Assembly: GCF_003265705.1 (NCBI RefSeq)
Contig: NW_020312858.1
Span: 5,236,638-5,300,637, forward strand
DNA length: 64,000 bases
Origin: Callorhinus ursinus
Lineage: Eukaryota; Chordata; Mammalia; Carnivora; Otariidae
Direction of reading: 5' to 3'
The notes under the pieces: model-generated
The model's input: the letters and a program-made list of their open reading frames with translations, nothing else
What the model was told of the DNA's origin: nothing
The model's database searches: none
Made by a program: the position numbers and the translations under genes
Part shown: positions 21,748 through 33,485 of the stretch, in pieces
How the letters are laid out: each line of letters begins with the position of its first letter
Position numbering within the stretch: position 1 is the stretch's first letter

Positions 21748-22118
21748 GGGCGCCTGCATAGCTCAGTCAGTTGAATATCTGACTCCTGATCTCAGCTCAG
21801 GTCTTTTTTTTTTTTTAAGATTTTATTTATTTATTTGAGAGAGAGAATGAGATAGAGAGAGAGCATGAGAGGGGAGAGGGTCAGAGGGAGAAGCAGACTC
21901 CCTACCGAGCAGGGAGCCCGATGCGGGATCCGATCCCGGGACTCCAGGATCATGACCTGAGCCGAAGGCAGTCGCTTAACCAACTGAGCCACCCAGGTGC
22001 CCGATCTCAGCTCAGGTCGTAATCTCAGTGTGGTGAGTTCAAGCCCCACATTGGGCTCCACACTGGGCATAGAGCCTACTTAAAAAAATAAGATAAAAAA
22101 ATAAAGATAAAACAAAAT
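21748..22118 (+). repeat. Older short SINE, split by a younger SINE
   Basis: The sense copy runs 21748-21803 and resumes at 22019-22118. Its own TSD is approximately aaactgctataaaagc / aaattgctataatagc (about 21731-21746 and 22120-22135). A younger antisense SINE sits in the middle. Confidence 0.88.
21804..22002 (-). repeat. Carnivore SINE inserted within a SINE, with TSD
   Basis: Full-length antisense SINE. Perfect 16-bp TSD gatctcagctcaggtc at 21788-21803 and 22003-22018, taken from the host SINE's own body. Confidence 0.97.
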
Positions 22119-22319
22119 AAAATTGCTATAATAGCTCCCAAACATTTAGTTTCTATTCTATATTTAGTTCATGGCAGACTAGATCACCAAGCCACACTTG
22201 TCTAAGGACCATATTTGAATAGCACTGAGATAAAGCATCTACAAATGAAGATTTTACAGAAACATATCACATATTACTTCCTGACTCAAACTTTTATTAT
22301 TTTTATAATGTCAACTTTT

Positions 22320-22503
22320 TAAAAAATATTTTATTTATTTATTTGACAGAGCGAGCACAAACAGAGGGAGAAGCAGGCAGAGGGAGAGGGAGAAGCAGGC
22401 TCCCCGCCGAGCAGGGAGCCCAACGCAGGGCTTGATCCCAGCACCCTGGATCATGACCCGAGCCAAAGGCAGCCGCTTAACGACTGAGCCACCCAGGTGC
22501 CCC
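22320..22503 (-). repeat. Carnivore SINE, antisense, with TSD
   Basis: Full-length antisense SINE. TSD tataatgtcaactttt at 22304-22319 and 22504-22519. Confidence 0.95.
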
Positions 22504-23056
22504 TATAATGTCAACTTTTATTGAACTTTTATTGTGTATACTTTAAAAGGTCAACCAGGAGTGCAAGGTTTTAAAAAAACAATAGTCTTCTGTACCTTCC
22601 TTCACCTCCCTCTCCCAATTCCTGTTCCCTCTCTGTCCATGTTTCTGAACAATTAGCATACAGTGCTACTTAAGTGTCATGTTTCATTCTAAGATATAAA
22701 TGATAGTGAATAGCCATCACCCACCTTAAGAAATAAAGCATTATATTTATAGTTGAAGCTCTGTGTTACCCTCCCTGATTTCATTCCCCCCGCCAAAGCA
22801 AAACCATACATGGTTTTTTTTAGTGTTTATCATTCCCATACATTTCTTTTTATACTTTTACTAGATATATCTATATTCCCAAATATATTGTCTTTTCATG
22901 TTTTTAAGTTTTATAAAAATGGCACAACACTGCCTAAAACTTTTTTTCTTAAGATTATGTTTTTGAAAATTGTTCACAATAACATGTATAGCTGTCTTTC
23001 ATTAATTTCCTCTGATGTACATTGGCTCATTATTTGAATATACCTAAATTTATTTA

Positions 23057-23268
23057 TTTATTTTTTTAAAGATTTATTTATTTACTTTGAGAGATTGAGA
23101 ATGAGAGAGAGAGAGAGAGAGAGAGAGCACATGAGAGGGCGGAGGGCCAGAGGGAGAAGCAGGTTCCTCACTGAGCAGGGAGCCTGATGCGGGACTCGAT
23201 CCCGGGACTCCAGGATCGTGACCTGAACTGAAGGCAGTTGCTTAACCAACTGAGCCACCCAGACGCCC
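23057..23268 (-). repeat. Carnivore SINE, antisense, with TSD
   Basis: Full-length antisense SINE with an expanded (GA)n run. A perfect 22-bp TSD lies at 23035-23056 and 23269-23290. Confidence 0.96.
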
Positions 23269-23891
23269 TGAATATACCTAAATTTATTTACTCATTCTCT
23301 TGTTGATAGAAATTTAGATTGTTTCCCGTTTTTATTATTACAATGTTGCAATGAACGTTCTTATAAATGTCTCCTCAAACACAAGTGTGGGAACCTAGGA
23401 TATATACCCATGTCATCCTATGTGATTCATATTTGGAAAACTGGGATTCACAACCCAGTTAGTGAAATCCTGGGTTGAAGGACATATGCGTCTTTGCATC
23501 TTCACTTTTAAATATTGTCTACTTGGTCTCTGAAGTGCTTATACCAATTCACACTTACTTCAGCAGGGTAGGAGAGTTCCTATTTCTCCATATGACCACC
23601 AACATTTGAAGCTGTCAGACTTTAATTTCCCAATCTGATGGATTTGAAATGGTACCTCATTATGATTTTGTTTGCATTTTTCTGATTAATAATGAGACTG
23701 AGCATCTTTTCATGCATATATTAGCCATTCTGGTGTCTCATTCTGTGATTTACCTGTTTATTTTTTACTCATTTTTCTATTGAGTTTTTTAAATTATTGA
23801 CTTATTATTTATATATTCTGGATTTGAATCCTTTGTCAATTGTGTATTTTTGCAAGTGTTTCCCCCAGTCTGCAGTTTTTCTCACCTTTTT

Positions 23892-24084
23892 TTTTTAAGA
23901 TTTTATTTATTTATTTGAGATAGAGAGAATGAGAGATAGAGAGCACGAGAGGGAAGAGGGTCAGAGGGAGAAACAGACTCCCTGCCCAGCAGGGAGCCCA
24001 ATGCGGGACTCGATCCTGGGACTCCAGGATCATGACCTGAGCCGAAGGCAGTCGCTTAACCAACTGAGCCACCCAGGCGCCCTC
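23892..24084 (-). repeat. Carnivore SINE, antisense, with TSD
   Basis: Full-length antisense SINE. TSD ttctcaccttttt at 23879-23891 and 24085-24097. Confidence 0.94.
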
Positions 24085-24176
24085 TTCTCACCTTTTTAAT
24101 GATGTCTTTTGATACTCAGGCATTTTTAATTTTAATGATGCTGACTTTATCAGCTTTTTTCTGTATAGGTTGTGCT

Positions 24177-24373
24177 TTTTTTTTTAAAGATTTTATTTAT
24201 TTATTTGACAGAGAGAGACAGCGAGAGAGGGAACACAAGCAGGGGGAGTGGGAGAGGGAGAAGCAGGCTCTCTGCCGAGCAGGGATCCCAATACAGAGCT
24301 CGATCCCAGGACCCTGGGATCACGACCCAAGCCAAAGGCAGAGACAGAACCAACTGAGCCACCCAGGGGCCCT
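24177..24373 (-). repeat. Carnivore SINE, antisense
   Basis: Full-length antisense SINE of the 'gacagagagagacagcgagagaggg' subtype, adjacent to the next SINE. Its own TSD was not resolved. Confidence 0.92.
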
Positions 24374-24390
24374 AAGAGTTCCAATTTTAT

Positions 24391-24577
24391 TTTTAAAGAT
24401 TCCATTTATTTACTTGAGAGAGAAAGACAAAGAATGAGTGGGGAGAGAGTCAGAGGGAGGGGGAGAAAGCAGGCTCCCCGCAGAGCAGGGCCCAACATGG
24501 GGCCTGATCCCAGGACCCTGGGATCACGACCCAAGCCAAAGGCAGAGACCCAACCAACTGAGCCACCCAGGGGCCCC
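24391..24577 (-). repeat. Carnivore SINE, antisense, with TSD
   Basis: Full-length antisense SINE. Perfect 17-bp TSD aagagttccaattttat at 24374-24390 and 24578-24594. Confidence 0.94.
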
Positions 24578-24767
24578 AAGAGTTCCAATTTTATTCTTTC
24601 TTCTAGGAATAACCAATTACTCATCACCATTTTTTTAACTGTCTTTTCTCCACTGATCTGCAAAGCCACTCTGTCATTTATATCTGCTGTCCATCTAAGG
24701 CTGTGTTTCTGGGCTCTATTCTGTTCCGGTCGTCTCATCTCTGCCCCAGTTCCAATGCCACAGTCTT

Positions 24768-25343
24768 TTTTTTTTAATTTTTTATTGTTATATTAATCAC
24801 CATACATTACATCATTAGTTTTTGATGTAGTGTTCCATGATTCATTGTTTGTGCATAACACCCAGTGCTCCACGCAGAACGTGCCCTCCTTAATACCCAT
24901 CACCAGGCTAACCCATCCCCCCATCCCCCTCCCCTCTAGAACCCTCAGTTTGTTTTTCAGAGTCCATCGTCTCTCATGGTTCGTCTCCCCCTCTGACTTA
25001 CTCCCCTTCATTCTTCCCCTCCTGCTATCTTCTTCTTTTTCTTTTTTCTTAACATATGTTGCATTATTTGTTTCAGAAGTACAGATCTGTGATTCAACAG
25101 TCTTGCACAATTCACAGCGCTCACCATAGCACATACCCTCCCCAATGTCTATCACCCAGCCACCCCGTCCCTCCCACCCCCCACCACTCCAGCAACTCTC
25201 AGTTTGTTTCCTGAGATTAAGAATTCCTCATATCAGTGAGGTCATATGATACATGTCTTTCTCTGATTGACTTATTTCACTCAGCATAACACCCTCCAGT
25301 TCCATCCATGTCATTGCAAATGGCAAGATCTCATTCCTTTTGA
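24768..25343 (-). mobile_element. Young L1, 5'-truncated 3' end, antisense, with TSD
   Basis: Contains the carnivore L1 3' UTR plus roughly the last 35 codons of ORF2, read on the minus strand, with poly-T at the left. TSD tccaatgccacagtctt / tccaatgccatagtctt at 24751-24767 and 25344-25360. The target lies within the ancient L1 carcass. Typical target-primed 5' truncation; no autonomous function. Confidence 0.95.
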
Positions 25344-25957
25344 TCCAATGCCATAGTCTTAACAACCACATGTTATAAGTCTTGTGTGCTATGGTGAGTC
25401 TGCCATCCTCTGTTGCTTTTTCATGTGTGTTTTACCTATTCTTTGTACCCTTCCATTCCCATTTTAGAATCAGCTTATCCCGTTCCCAAAGAAACATGTC
25501 CAACATTTCTATTGGAATTCAATGAAATCCACATGTTCCTATGGAGAATTGACCTCTTTATCATATTAACTCTTTCTGCCCATGTTCATAATATGTTTTC
25601 CTGTTTATTTAATTCATCTTTAAGATATTTCTATCATTTTTTATAATTTTCTTCATAAGGTTTTAAACATCTTTTGTAGATTTGTTGCAAAGTATTTTAT
25701 AATTTTTTATTAGAATCCTTTTAAATTTTATTTTCTATGGAATTCAATTTTTTCTAGATGTGTTGAGATACAATTTCTTTTTTAATGTTGTAAATGACAT
25801 CTTTTTAAAATTATATTTTCCAACTCTTTATGTCTAAACCATAGTAAAACAGAACTGCCTTGCTAGACTCTCATATTTATTCTAATAATCTGTAAATTAT
25901 CTTGGCTTTTTCTATGTAAACAATCATATAACCTGTGAATGATTATATGGAAGTAAT

Positions 25958-26416
25958 ATGCAATAGACTGAATAGTGAGCCCCCAAAGCTGTCCACATCC
26001 CAACCCCCAAAACCTGTGAATACACTACCTTACATGACAAAATGGCCTTTGTAAATGTGACTAAATTAAGGGTCTTGAGATGGGAGAGTTGCTTGGCAGA
26101 AGGAAAGTGAAGGCTATGTGATGAAAATAGTGGAGAGAGACCATGTGATGGCGGAAACAAATTTTGCAGTGACGCACTTTGATGATGGAGGAAGAGACCC
26201 CTGGCCAAAAAATGTGGACAGTGCCTAGAAGCTGAAAAAAACAAGGAAACAGATTCTCTAGAGCCTCTAGGGGGAACACTGCCCTACTGACACCTTGATT
26301 TTAACACCCTAAGACTAACTTCAGACTTCCAGACTGCAGGAGAATTAATTTGTGTTGTTTTTAAGCCTCTATGTTTGTGGCAATTTGTTGTAGCAGCAAC
26401 AGAGAAACTAATACAG
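25958..26416 (-). mobile_element. MLT1-type MaLR LTR, antisense
   Basis: Antisense LTR: atagactgaatagtgagcccccaaag at the left, a caaaatggcctttgtaaatg block, and a tgtgttgtttttaagcctc...actaatacag block at the right end. It interrupts the ancient L1, so it postdates that L1. Confidence 0.7.
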
Positions 26417-26700
26417 GTGTGTGGACGATTAACTTTATGAGACCTACCTGGTTTGAACTCATTCTAATTCTGTTCTCTCATTTGCGAGTTTGGTGGTTTT
26501 AGACCTGTAAATTGGAATCTTGGTTCCTCAGAACAAGATAGGCGCTATTTTCTCCGTTTACAATCTTTATATCATTTATTTCTTTTTCTTTTTTTTTTTT
26601 TTCCTTTTCTGCCTGGTCAGATTGCCCAGATACAATGTTGAACAGAAAGGTGTGAGAGTACCCCCTTGTCATCTTCCTAATTTTAAATAATATATTTTTT

Positions 26701-26870
26701 AAAGATTTTATTTATTTGAGAAAGAGAGAGAGCACGAGTAGGGCAAGGGAGAGGGACAAGCAGACTCCCCACTGAGTGGGGAAGCCCATGCGGGGCTCGA
26801 TCCCAGGATCCTGGGATCATGACCTGAGCTGAAGGCAGACGCTTAACCGACTGAGCCACCCAGGTGCCCA
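26701..26870 (-). repeat. Carnivore SINE inserted at the tail of an older SINE
   Basis: Full-length antisense SINE. A 21-bp TSD (26684-26704, 26871-26891) includes the T-rich end of the older SINE that follows. Confidence 0.93.
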
Positions 26871-26884
26871 TAAATAATATATTT

Positions 26885-26979
26885 TTTAAAGTAATCTTTA
26901 CACCCCACGTAGGGCTCAAACTCACCACCCTGAGATCAAGAATCACATGCTCCACTGACCATGCCACCCAGGTGCCCCT
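26885..26979 (-). repeat. Older short carnivore SINE, antisense
   Basis: Diverged short form: ccccacgtagggctcaaactc...atgccacccaggtgcccc. It is the target of the SINE at 26701-26870. Confidence 0.82.
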
Positions 26980-27123
26980 CATCATGCTGATTTTAAAGGC
27001 AATGTTTCTAATACTTCACCATTTAAGTATTCTATCTGGGGAAAAAAAAGTATTGCTGTAAAATATTGGTAGAGAGTGTCTTCAAATTAAAGAAATTTCC
27101 TTCTCTCCATTGGCTAAGATTAT

Positions 27124-27242
27124 TATTTTTTAAGTATGCTCCACACCCAATGTGGATGGGGCTTGAACTCATGACCCTGAGATCAAGACCTTAGCTGAAA
27201 TCAGGAGATGAACACTTAACCAACTGAGCCACCCAGGGACCC
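27124..27242 (-). repeat. Older short carnivore SINE, antisense, with TSD
   Basis: Short tRNA-derived form without a GA-rich block. TSD ttggctaagattat at 27110-27123 and 27243-27256. Confidence 0.93.
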
Positions 27243-27652
27243 TTGGCTAAGATTATCTTTAACATAAATGAGTACTTATGTTATCAAATGCTTTTTCTAT
27301 GCCTATCAAGATAATCATGTAGATTTTCTCCTTTAATCTATTATTGTGATGATTTAGATTAATACGTTTTTTTAAAAGTTGGACCAACTTTGCATTACTG
27401 AGATAGAACCCGCTTGGTTCCGCTGCATTCAGCTTGCCAGCATTTTAACTAAAACTTTTGTATCTATGCTTATGAGTGAAAATGACTGTAAATTCCTACC
27501 TTCTGATGCCCTTGTCTAGTTTGGGTTCAGGGTTTGATAGGCTCACAAACTGAGTTGGGAGTGTTCCCTATCCTGTTATTTTGGTTGATTCTTTTCATTT
27601 TAGAAAGTAAGCATTTATTTACAACTACAGAAGATAGAGATTCAGTTTTCTT

Positions 27653-27855
27653 TTTTTTTTTAAGATTTTATTTATTTATTTGAGAGAGAGAGAATGAGAG
27701 AGAGAGAGAGAGAGCACATGAGAGGGGGGAGAGTCAGAGGGAGAAGCAGAGTCCCCGCTGAGCAGGGAGCCCGATGGGGGACTCGATCCCAGGACTCCAG
27801 GATCATGACCTGAGCCCAAGGCAGACGCTTAACCAACTGAGCCCCCCAGGCGCCC
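27653..27855 (-). repeat. Carnivore SINE, antisense, with TSD
   Basis: Full-length antisense SINE with an expanded GA run. Perfect TSD gagattcagttttctt at 27637-27652 and 27856-27871. Confidence 0.96.
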
Positions 27856-28075
27856 GAGATTCAGTTTTCTTAAATTACACACACTCTTACCCACAAACAC
27901 ACTTCTACTGCCCTCATCCTCCCTGTATAATTATATCATAATTTTTGGTTCAGTCAATATTCAGCATTATTAGGATTATGAAAATATTACATACTAATGA
28001 GCTGTATAGATTATATTTACTTATCCTTTCCTCTATAACTTTTGGCTTTTCCTAGAGTAAATAAATGGCCTCTTT

Positions 28076-28107
28076 TTGTTTGTTTGTTTGTTTGTTTGTT
28101 TGTTTTG
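28076..28107. repeat. (TTTG)n microsatellite
   Basis: Seven to eight TTTG units in uninterrupted series. Confidence 0.9.
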
Positions 28108-28354
28108 GCTTAGTTTTCTATGTGCCAATCAATAATTCTTCCTGAAACTATTGCACAGTACTGCAGATCTCTCAATTCACTTAAATATTAGGTAACTGAA
28201 CAATTGCATGGTTTTTGCGGAGAAATTTCTCCTGGAGTTCTCTTGTTCTATTGCTCCAAACTCTCCTGTCCTCTGTGCCTGCTTCCAGCTGTTTGGGGGA
28301 CTAACCCCCTTTATATTCTTTTTGTCTTATTTCTGTATTAGAATCCTTGTATCC

Positions 28355-28498
28355 TGGGGGTGCCGGGTGGCTCAGCTGGTTAAGTGTCCAACTCTTGATC
28401 TTGGCTCAGGTCTTAATCTCAGGGTCATGAGTTCACCTCCACATTGGGCTTCAGGCTGGGCATGAAGCCCACTTTTAAAAAAGTAAATAAAATAAAAT
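28355..28498 (+). repeat. Older short carnivore SINE, sense, with TSD
   Basis: Short form with head, gggtcatgagttcacctcc and an A-rich AAAT tail. TSD agaatccttgtatcc / agaatccttgtgtcc at about 28340-28354 and 28499-28513. Confidence 0.92.
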
Positions 28499-28513
28499 AG
28501 AATCCTTGTGTCC

Positions 28514-28886
28514 CGGTTTCCAGGGTTTCCTCTTTCTTGAGTTACCAGCTCATTTTGGTGGAACGCATTCTTTAGAATGGGGTACATGGAAGATAAAACT
28601 TTTGAGGCCTAACTTGTCGGAGTTTATCTTAATTCCGCTCTCTCATTTGCTGCGTTGATTGGTGTAGAATTCTAAATAGGAATCATCTTCCTTCAGAATC
28701 TAGAAGGTATGTAGTCTTCTACTTTCAGTCTCGTCAATGAGAAGACCAAGATGGTTCTGATTCTCAGTTTTTGGTATGTGAGGTGTTTTTCTCTGTCTTA
28801 CTGCTTTTATGATAGTCTCTTCACTTCTGACGCTCTGAAGTTTCATAAAAATATGCTTTGGTATAGATTATTTCCCTTGTTGCATG
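28514..28886. other. No gene recognised; old repeat-like
   Basis: T-rich sequence, possibly part of the same old repeat as 36.1-36.7 kb. No reading frame with a recognised domain. Confidence 0.35.
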
Positions 28887-28899
28887 GGACTGTTAGGGC

Positions 28900-29096
28900 C
28901 CTTTTTTTTTTCTTTTTAAAGATTTATTTATTTATTTTAGTGAGCGAGAGCACAAGCTGGGGAGGGGCAGAGTGAGAGGGAGAGAAGCAGACTCCCTGCT
29001 GAGCGGGGAGCCTGACACAGGGCTCAACCTCATGACCGCAAGACCATGACTTGAGCTGAAACCAACAGCCCGACACTTAGCCTCCCAGGTGCCCCT
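28900..29096 (-). repeat. Carnivore SINE, antisense, with TSD
   Basis: Diverged antisense SINE. TSD ggactgttagggc / ggactgttggggc at 28887-28899 and 29097-29109. Its right-hand TSD copy was later used as the L1 target. Confidence 0.9.
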
Positions 29097-29586
29097 GGAC
29101 TGTTGGGGCAGTTTATTTATTTATTTATTTATTTATTTTTAATTTTTTATTGTTATGTTAATCACCATATATTACATCATTAGTTTTTGATGCAGTGTTC
29201 CATGATTCATTGTTTGTTCATAACACCCAGTGCACCATGCAAAACGTGCCCTCCTCAATACCCATCACCAGGCTAACCCATCCCCCCACCCCCCTACCCT
29301 CTAGAACCCTCAGTTTTTCAGAGTCCATCATCTCTCATGGTTCGTCTCCCCCTCTGACATACTCCCCTTTTCTTCCTCTCCTGTTATCTTCTTCTTTTCC
29401 TTTTTTCTTAAAATATGTTGCGTTATTTGTTTCAGAAGTACAGATCTGTGATTCAACAGTCTTGCACAATTCACAGCGCTCACCGTAGCACATACCCTCC
29501 CCAATGTCTATCACCCAGCCATCCCATCCCTCCCACCCCCAACCACTCCAGTAACACTCAGTTTGTTTCCTGAGATTAAGAATTCC

Positions 29587-32500
29587 TCATATCAGTGAGG
29601 TCATGTGATACATGTCTTTCTCTGATTGACTTATTTCACTCAGCATAACACCCTCCAGTTCCATCCACGTCATTGCAAATGGCAAGATCTCATTCCTTTT
29701 GATGGCTACATAATATTCCATTGTGTATATATACCACAACTTCTTTATCCATTCATCTGTCGATGGGCATCTTGGCTCTTTCCACAGTTTGGCTATTGTG
29801 GACATTGCTGCTATAAACATTGGGGTACATGTACCCCTTCGGGTCCCTACATTTGTATCTTTGTGGTAAATACCCAGTAGTGCAATTGCTGGATCGAACG
29901 GTAGCTCTAATTTCAACTGTTTGAGGAACCTCCATACTGTTTTCCAGAGGGGTTGCACCAGCTTGCATTCCCACCAACAGTGTAGGAGGGTTCCCCTTTC
30001 TCCACATCCCCGCCAACATCTGTCGTTCCCTGACTTGTTAATTTTAGCCATTCTGACGGGTGTGAGGTGGTATCTCATTGACGTTTTGATTTGGATTTCC
30101 CTGATGCCGAGTGATGTTGAGCACTTTTTCATGTGCCTGTTGGCCATTTGGATGTCTTCTTTGGATAAATGTCTGTTCATGTCTTCTGTCCATTTCTTGA
30201 TTGGATTATTTGTTCTTTGGGTGTTGAGTTTGATAAGTTCTTTATAGATTTTGGATACTAGCCCTTTATCTGATATGTCGTTTGTAAATATTTTCTCCCA
30301 TTCTGTCGGTTGTCTTTTGGTTTTGTGGACTGTTTCTTTTGCTGTGCAAAAGCTTTTTATCTTGATGAAATCCCAATAGTTCATTTTTGCCCTGGCTTCC
30401 CGTGCCTTTGGCGATGTTTCTAGGAAGAAGTTGCTGCGGCTAAGGTCGAAAAGGTTGCTACCTGTGTTCTCCTTTAGGATTTGGATGGACTCCTGTCTCA
30501 CGTTTAGGTCTTGCAACCATTTGGAGTCTATTCTTGTGTGTGGTGTGAGGAAATGGTCCAGTTTCATTCTTCTGCATGTGGCTGTCCAATTTTCCCAACA
30601 CTATTTGTTGAAGAGACTGTCTTTTTGCCATTGGACATTCTTTCCTGCTTTATCAAAAATAAGTTGACCATAGAGTTGAGGGTCCATTTCTGGGCTCTCG
30701 ATTCTGTTCCATTGATCTATGCGTCTGTTTTTGTGCCAGTACCATACTGTCTTGATGATGACAGCTTTGTAATAGAGCTGGAAGTCCGGAATTGTGATGC
30801 CGCCAGCTTTGCTTTTCTTTTTCAGTATTCCTCTGGCTATTCGGGGTCTCTTCTGGTTCCATACAAATTTTAGGATTATTTGTTCCATTTCTTTGAAAAA
30901 AGTGGATGGTATTTTGATGGGGATTGCATTGAATGTGTAGATTGCTCTAGGTAGCATTGACATCTTCACAATGTTGATTCTCCCAATCCATGAGCATGGA
31001 ACGTTTTTCCATTTCTTTGTGTCTTCTTCAATTTCTTTCATGAGTATTTTATAGTTTTCTGAGTACAGATCCTTTGCCTCTTTGGTTAGATTTATTCCTA
31101 GGTATCTAATGGTTTTGGGTGCAATTGTAAATGGGATCGACTCCTTGATTTGTCTCTCTTCTGTCTTGTTGTTGGTGTATAGGAATGCCACTGATTTCTG
31201 TGCATTGATTTTATATCCTGCTACTTTACTGAATTCCTGTACGAGTTCTAGCAGTTTTGGGGTGGAGTCTTTTGGGTTTTCCACGTACAGTATCATATCA
31301 TCTGCAAAGAGTGAGAGTTTGACTTCCTCTTTGCCGATTTGGATGCCTTTGATTTCTTTTTGTTGTCTGATGGCTGTGGCTAGGACTTCTAATACTATGT
31401 TGAATAGCAGTGGTGAGAGTGGACATCCCTGCCGCGTTCCTGACCTTAGGGGAAAGGCTCTCAGCCTTTCCCCATTGAGAATGATACTCGCTGTAGGTTT
31501 TTCATAGATGGCTTTTATGATATTGAGGTATGTACCCTCTATCCCTATACTCTGAAGAGTTTTGATCAAGAAAGGATGTTGTACTTTGTCAAATGCTTTT
31601 TCTGCATCTATTGAGAGGATCATATGATTCTTGTTCTTTCTTTTGTTAATGTATTGTATCACGTTGATTGATTTGCGGATGTTGAACCAGCCTTGCAGCC
31701 CAGGAATAAATCCCACTTGGTCATGGTGAATAATCCTTTTAATGTACTGTTGGATCCTATTGGCTAGTATTTTGGTGAGAATTTTTGCATCCATGTTCAT
31801 CAAGGATATTGGTCTGTAATTCTCTTTTTTGATGGGGTCTTTGTCTGGTTTTGGGATCAAGGTAATGCTGGCCTCATAAAATGAGTTTGGAAGTTTCCCT
31901 TCCATTTCTATTTTTTGGAACAGTTTCAGGAGAATAGGTATTAATTCTTCTTGAAATGTCTGATAGAATTCCCCCGGGAAGCCGTCTGGCCCTGGGCTTT
32001 TGTTTCTTGGGAGATTTTTGATGACTGTTTCAATTTCCTTAGTGGTTATAGGTCTGTTCAGGTTTTCTATTTCTTCCTGGTTCAATTTTGGTAGTTGATA
32101 CATCTCTAGGAATGCACCCATTTCTTCCAGGTTCTCTAATTTGCTGGCATAGAGTTGCTCATAATATGTTCTTATAATTGTTTGTATTTCTTTGGTGTTG
32201 GTTGTGATCTCTCCTCTTTCATTCATGATTTTGTTGATTTGGGTCATTTCTCTTTTCTTTTTGATCAGTCTGGCCAGGGGTTTATCAATCTTGTTAATTC
32301 TTTCAAAGAACCAGCTCCTAGTTTCGTTGATCTGTTCTACTGTTCTTTTGGTTTCTAGTTCATTGATTTCTGCTCTGATCTTTATTATTTCTCTTCTCCT
32401 GCTGGGTTTAGGCTTTATTTGCTGTTCTTTCTCCAGCTCCTTTAGGTGTAGGGTTAGGTTGTGTATTTGAGACCTTTCTTGTTTCTTGAGAAAGGCTTGT

Positions 32501-33403
32501 ATTGCTATATACTTTCCTCTCAGGACTGCCTTTGCTGTTATCCCAATGATTTTGAACAGTTGTGTTTTCATTTTCATTGGTTTCCATGAATTTTTTTAAT
32601 TCTTCTTTAATTTCTTGGTTGACCCATTCATTCTTTAGTAGGATGCTCTTTAGCCTCCATGTATTTGAGTTCTTTCCGACTTTCCTCTTGTGGTTGAGTT
32701 CTAGTTTCAAAGCATTGTGGTCTGAAAATATGCAGGGAATGATCCCAATCTTTTGGTACCGGTTGAGACCTGATTTGTGACCTAGGATGTGATCAATTCT
32801 GGAGAATGTTCCATGGGCACTAGAGAAGAATGTGTATTCCGTTGCTTTGGGATGGAATGTTCTGAATATGTCTGTGAAGTCCATTTGGTCCAGTGTGTCA
32901 TTTAAAGTCTTTATTTCCTTGTTGATCTTTTGCTTAGATGATCTGTCCATTTCAGTCAGGGGGGTGTTAAAGTCCCCCACTATTATTGTATTGTTGTCAA
33001 TGTGTTTCTTTGCTTTTGTTATTAATTGCCTTATATAATTGGCTGCTCCCATGTTCGGGGCATAGATATTTACAATTGTTAGATCTTCTTGTTGGATAGA
33101 CCCTTTAAGTAGGATATAGTGTCCTTCCTCATCTCTTATTACAGTCTTTGTTGTAAAATCTAGTTTGTCTGATATAAGGATTGCCACCCCAGCTTTCTTT
33201 TGGTGTCCATTAGCATGGTAAATGGTTTTCCACCCCCTCACTTTCAATCTGGGGGTGTCTTTGGGTCTAAAATGAGTCTCTTGCAGACAGCATATGGATG
33301 GGTCTTGTTTTTTAATCCAATCTGATAGCCTGTGTCTTTTGATTGGGGCATTGAGCCCATTTACATTCAGGGTAACTATTGAAAGGTATGAATTTAGTGC
33401 CAT
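29587..33403 (-). pseudogene. L1 ORF2 (endonuclease-reverse transcriptase), broken
   Basis: ORF2p nicks target DNA and reverse-transcribes RNA from the nick (target-primed reverse transcription). Reading from 33403, the apurinic-type endonuclease keeps its motif set: NVNGLN near residue 13-18, QETH near 41-44, GDFN, RIDHILG and SDHNAL. The reverse transcriptase has the finger/palm segments ([32 protein letters not shown]) and the catalytic FADD box (about 31290-31306). The C-terminal Cys/His segment [18 protein letters not shown] is intact. Total length 1272 codons is normal for mammalian L1. Two lesions break it: a 1-base frameshift near 32535-32545, just after the endonuclease, and an in-frame TAG at 30601-30603 where a Trp codon is expected. 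Upstream start at 33403 gives MALNSYLS, a usual L1 ORF2 start. Confidence 0.96.
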
Positions 33404-33485
33404 TGTATTACCTGTAAGGTGACTGTTAACTGTCTGTTGTCTGTGTTCGTTTCTGCTCTTTGCTGCTTTTAGGTTCTCTCTTTGC

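Larger units (their letters stand above)
22520..27600 (-). mobile_element. Ancient L1 carcass, antisense, split by many insertions
   Basis: Between the younger insertions the sequence follows an old L1 (L1M-type) read backwards. The 3' UTR-like part is at 22520-23880. The 'cattttt...taatgagactgagcatcttttcatg' block is near 23640-23720. RT and C-terminal ORF2 territory (agaatcagcttatcccgttcc, aggttttaaacatc...) lies at 25360-25950. It continues at 26417-27600 (caaatgctttttctatgcctatcaag, the RT palm vicinity, near 27280). It is riddled with stops and indels, with no usable reading frame. Embedded insertions are listed separately. Confidence 0.7.
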
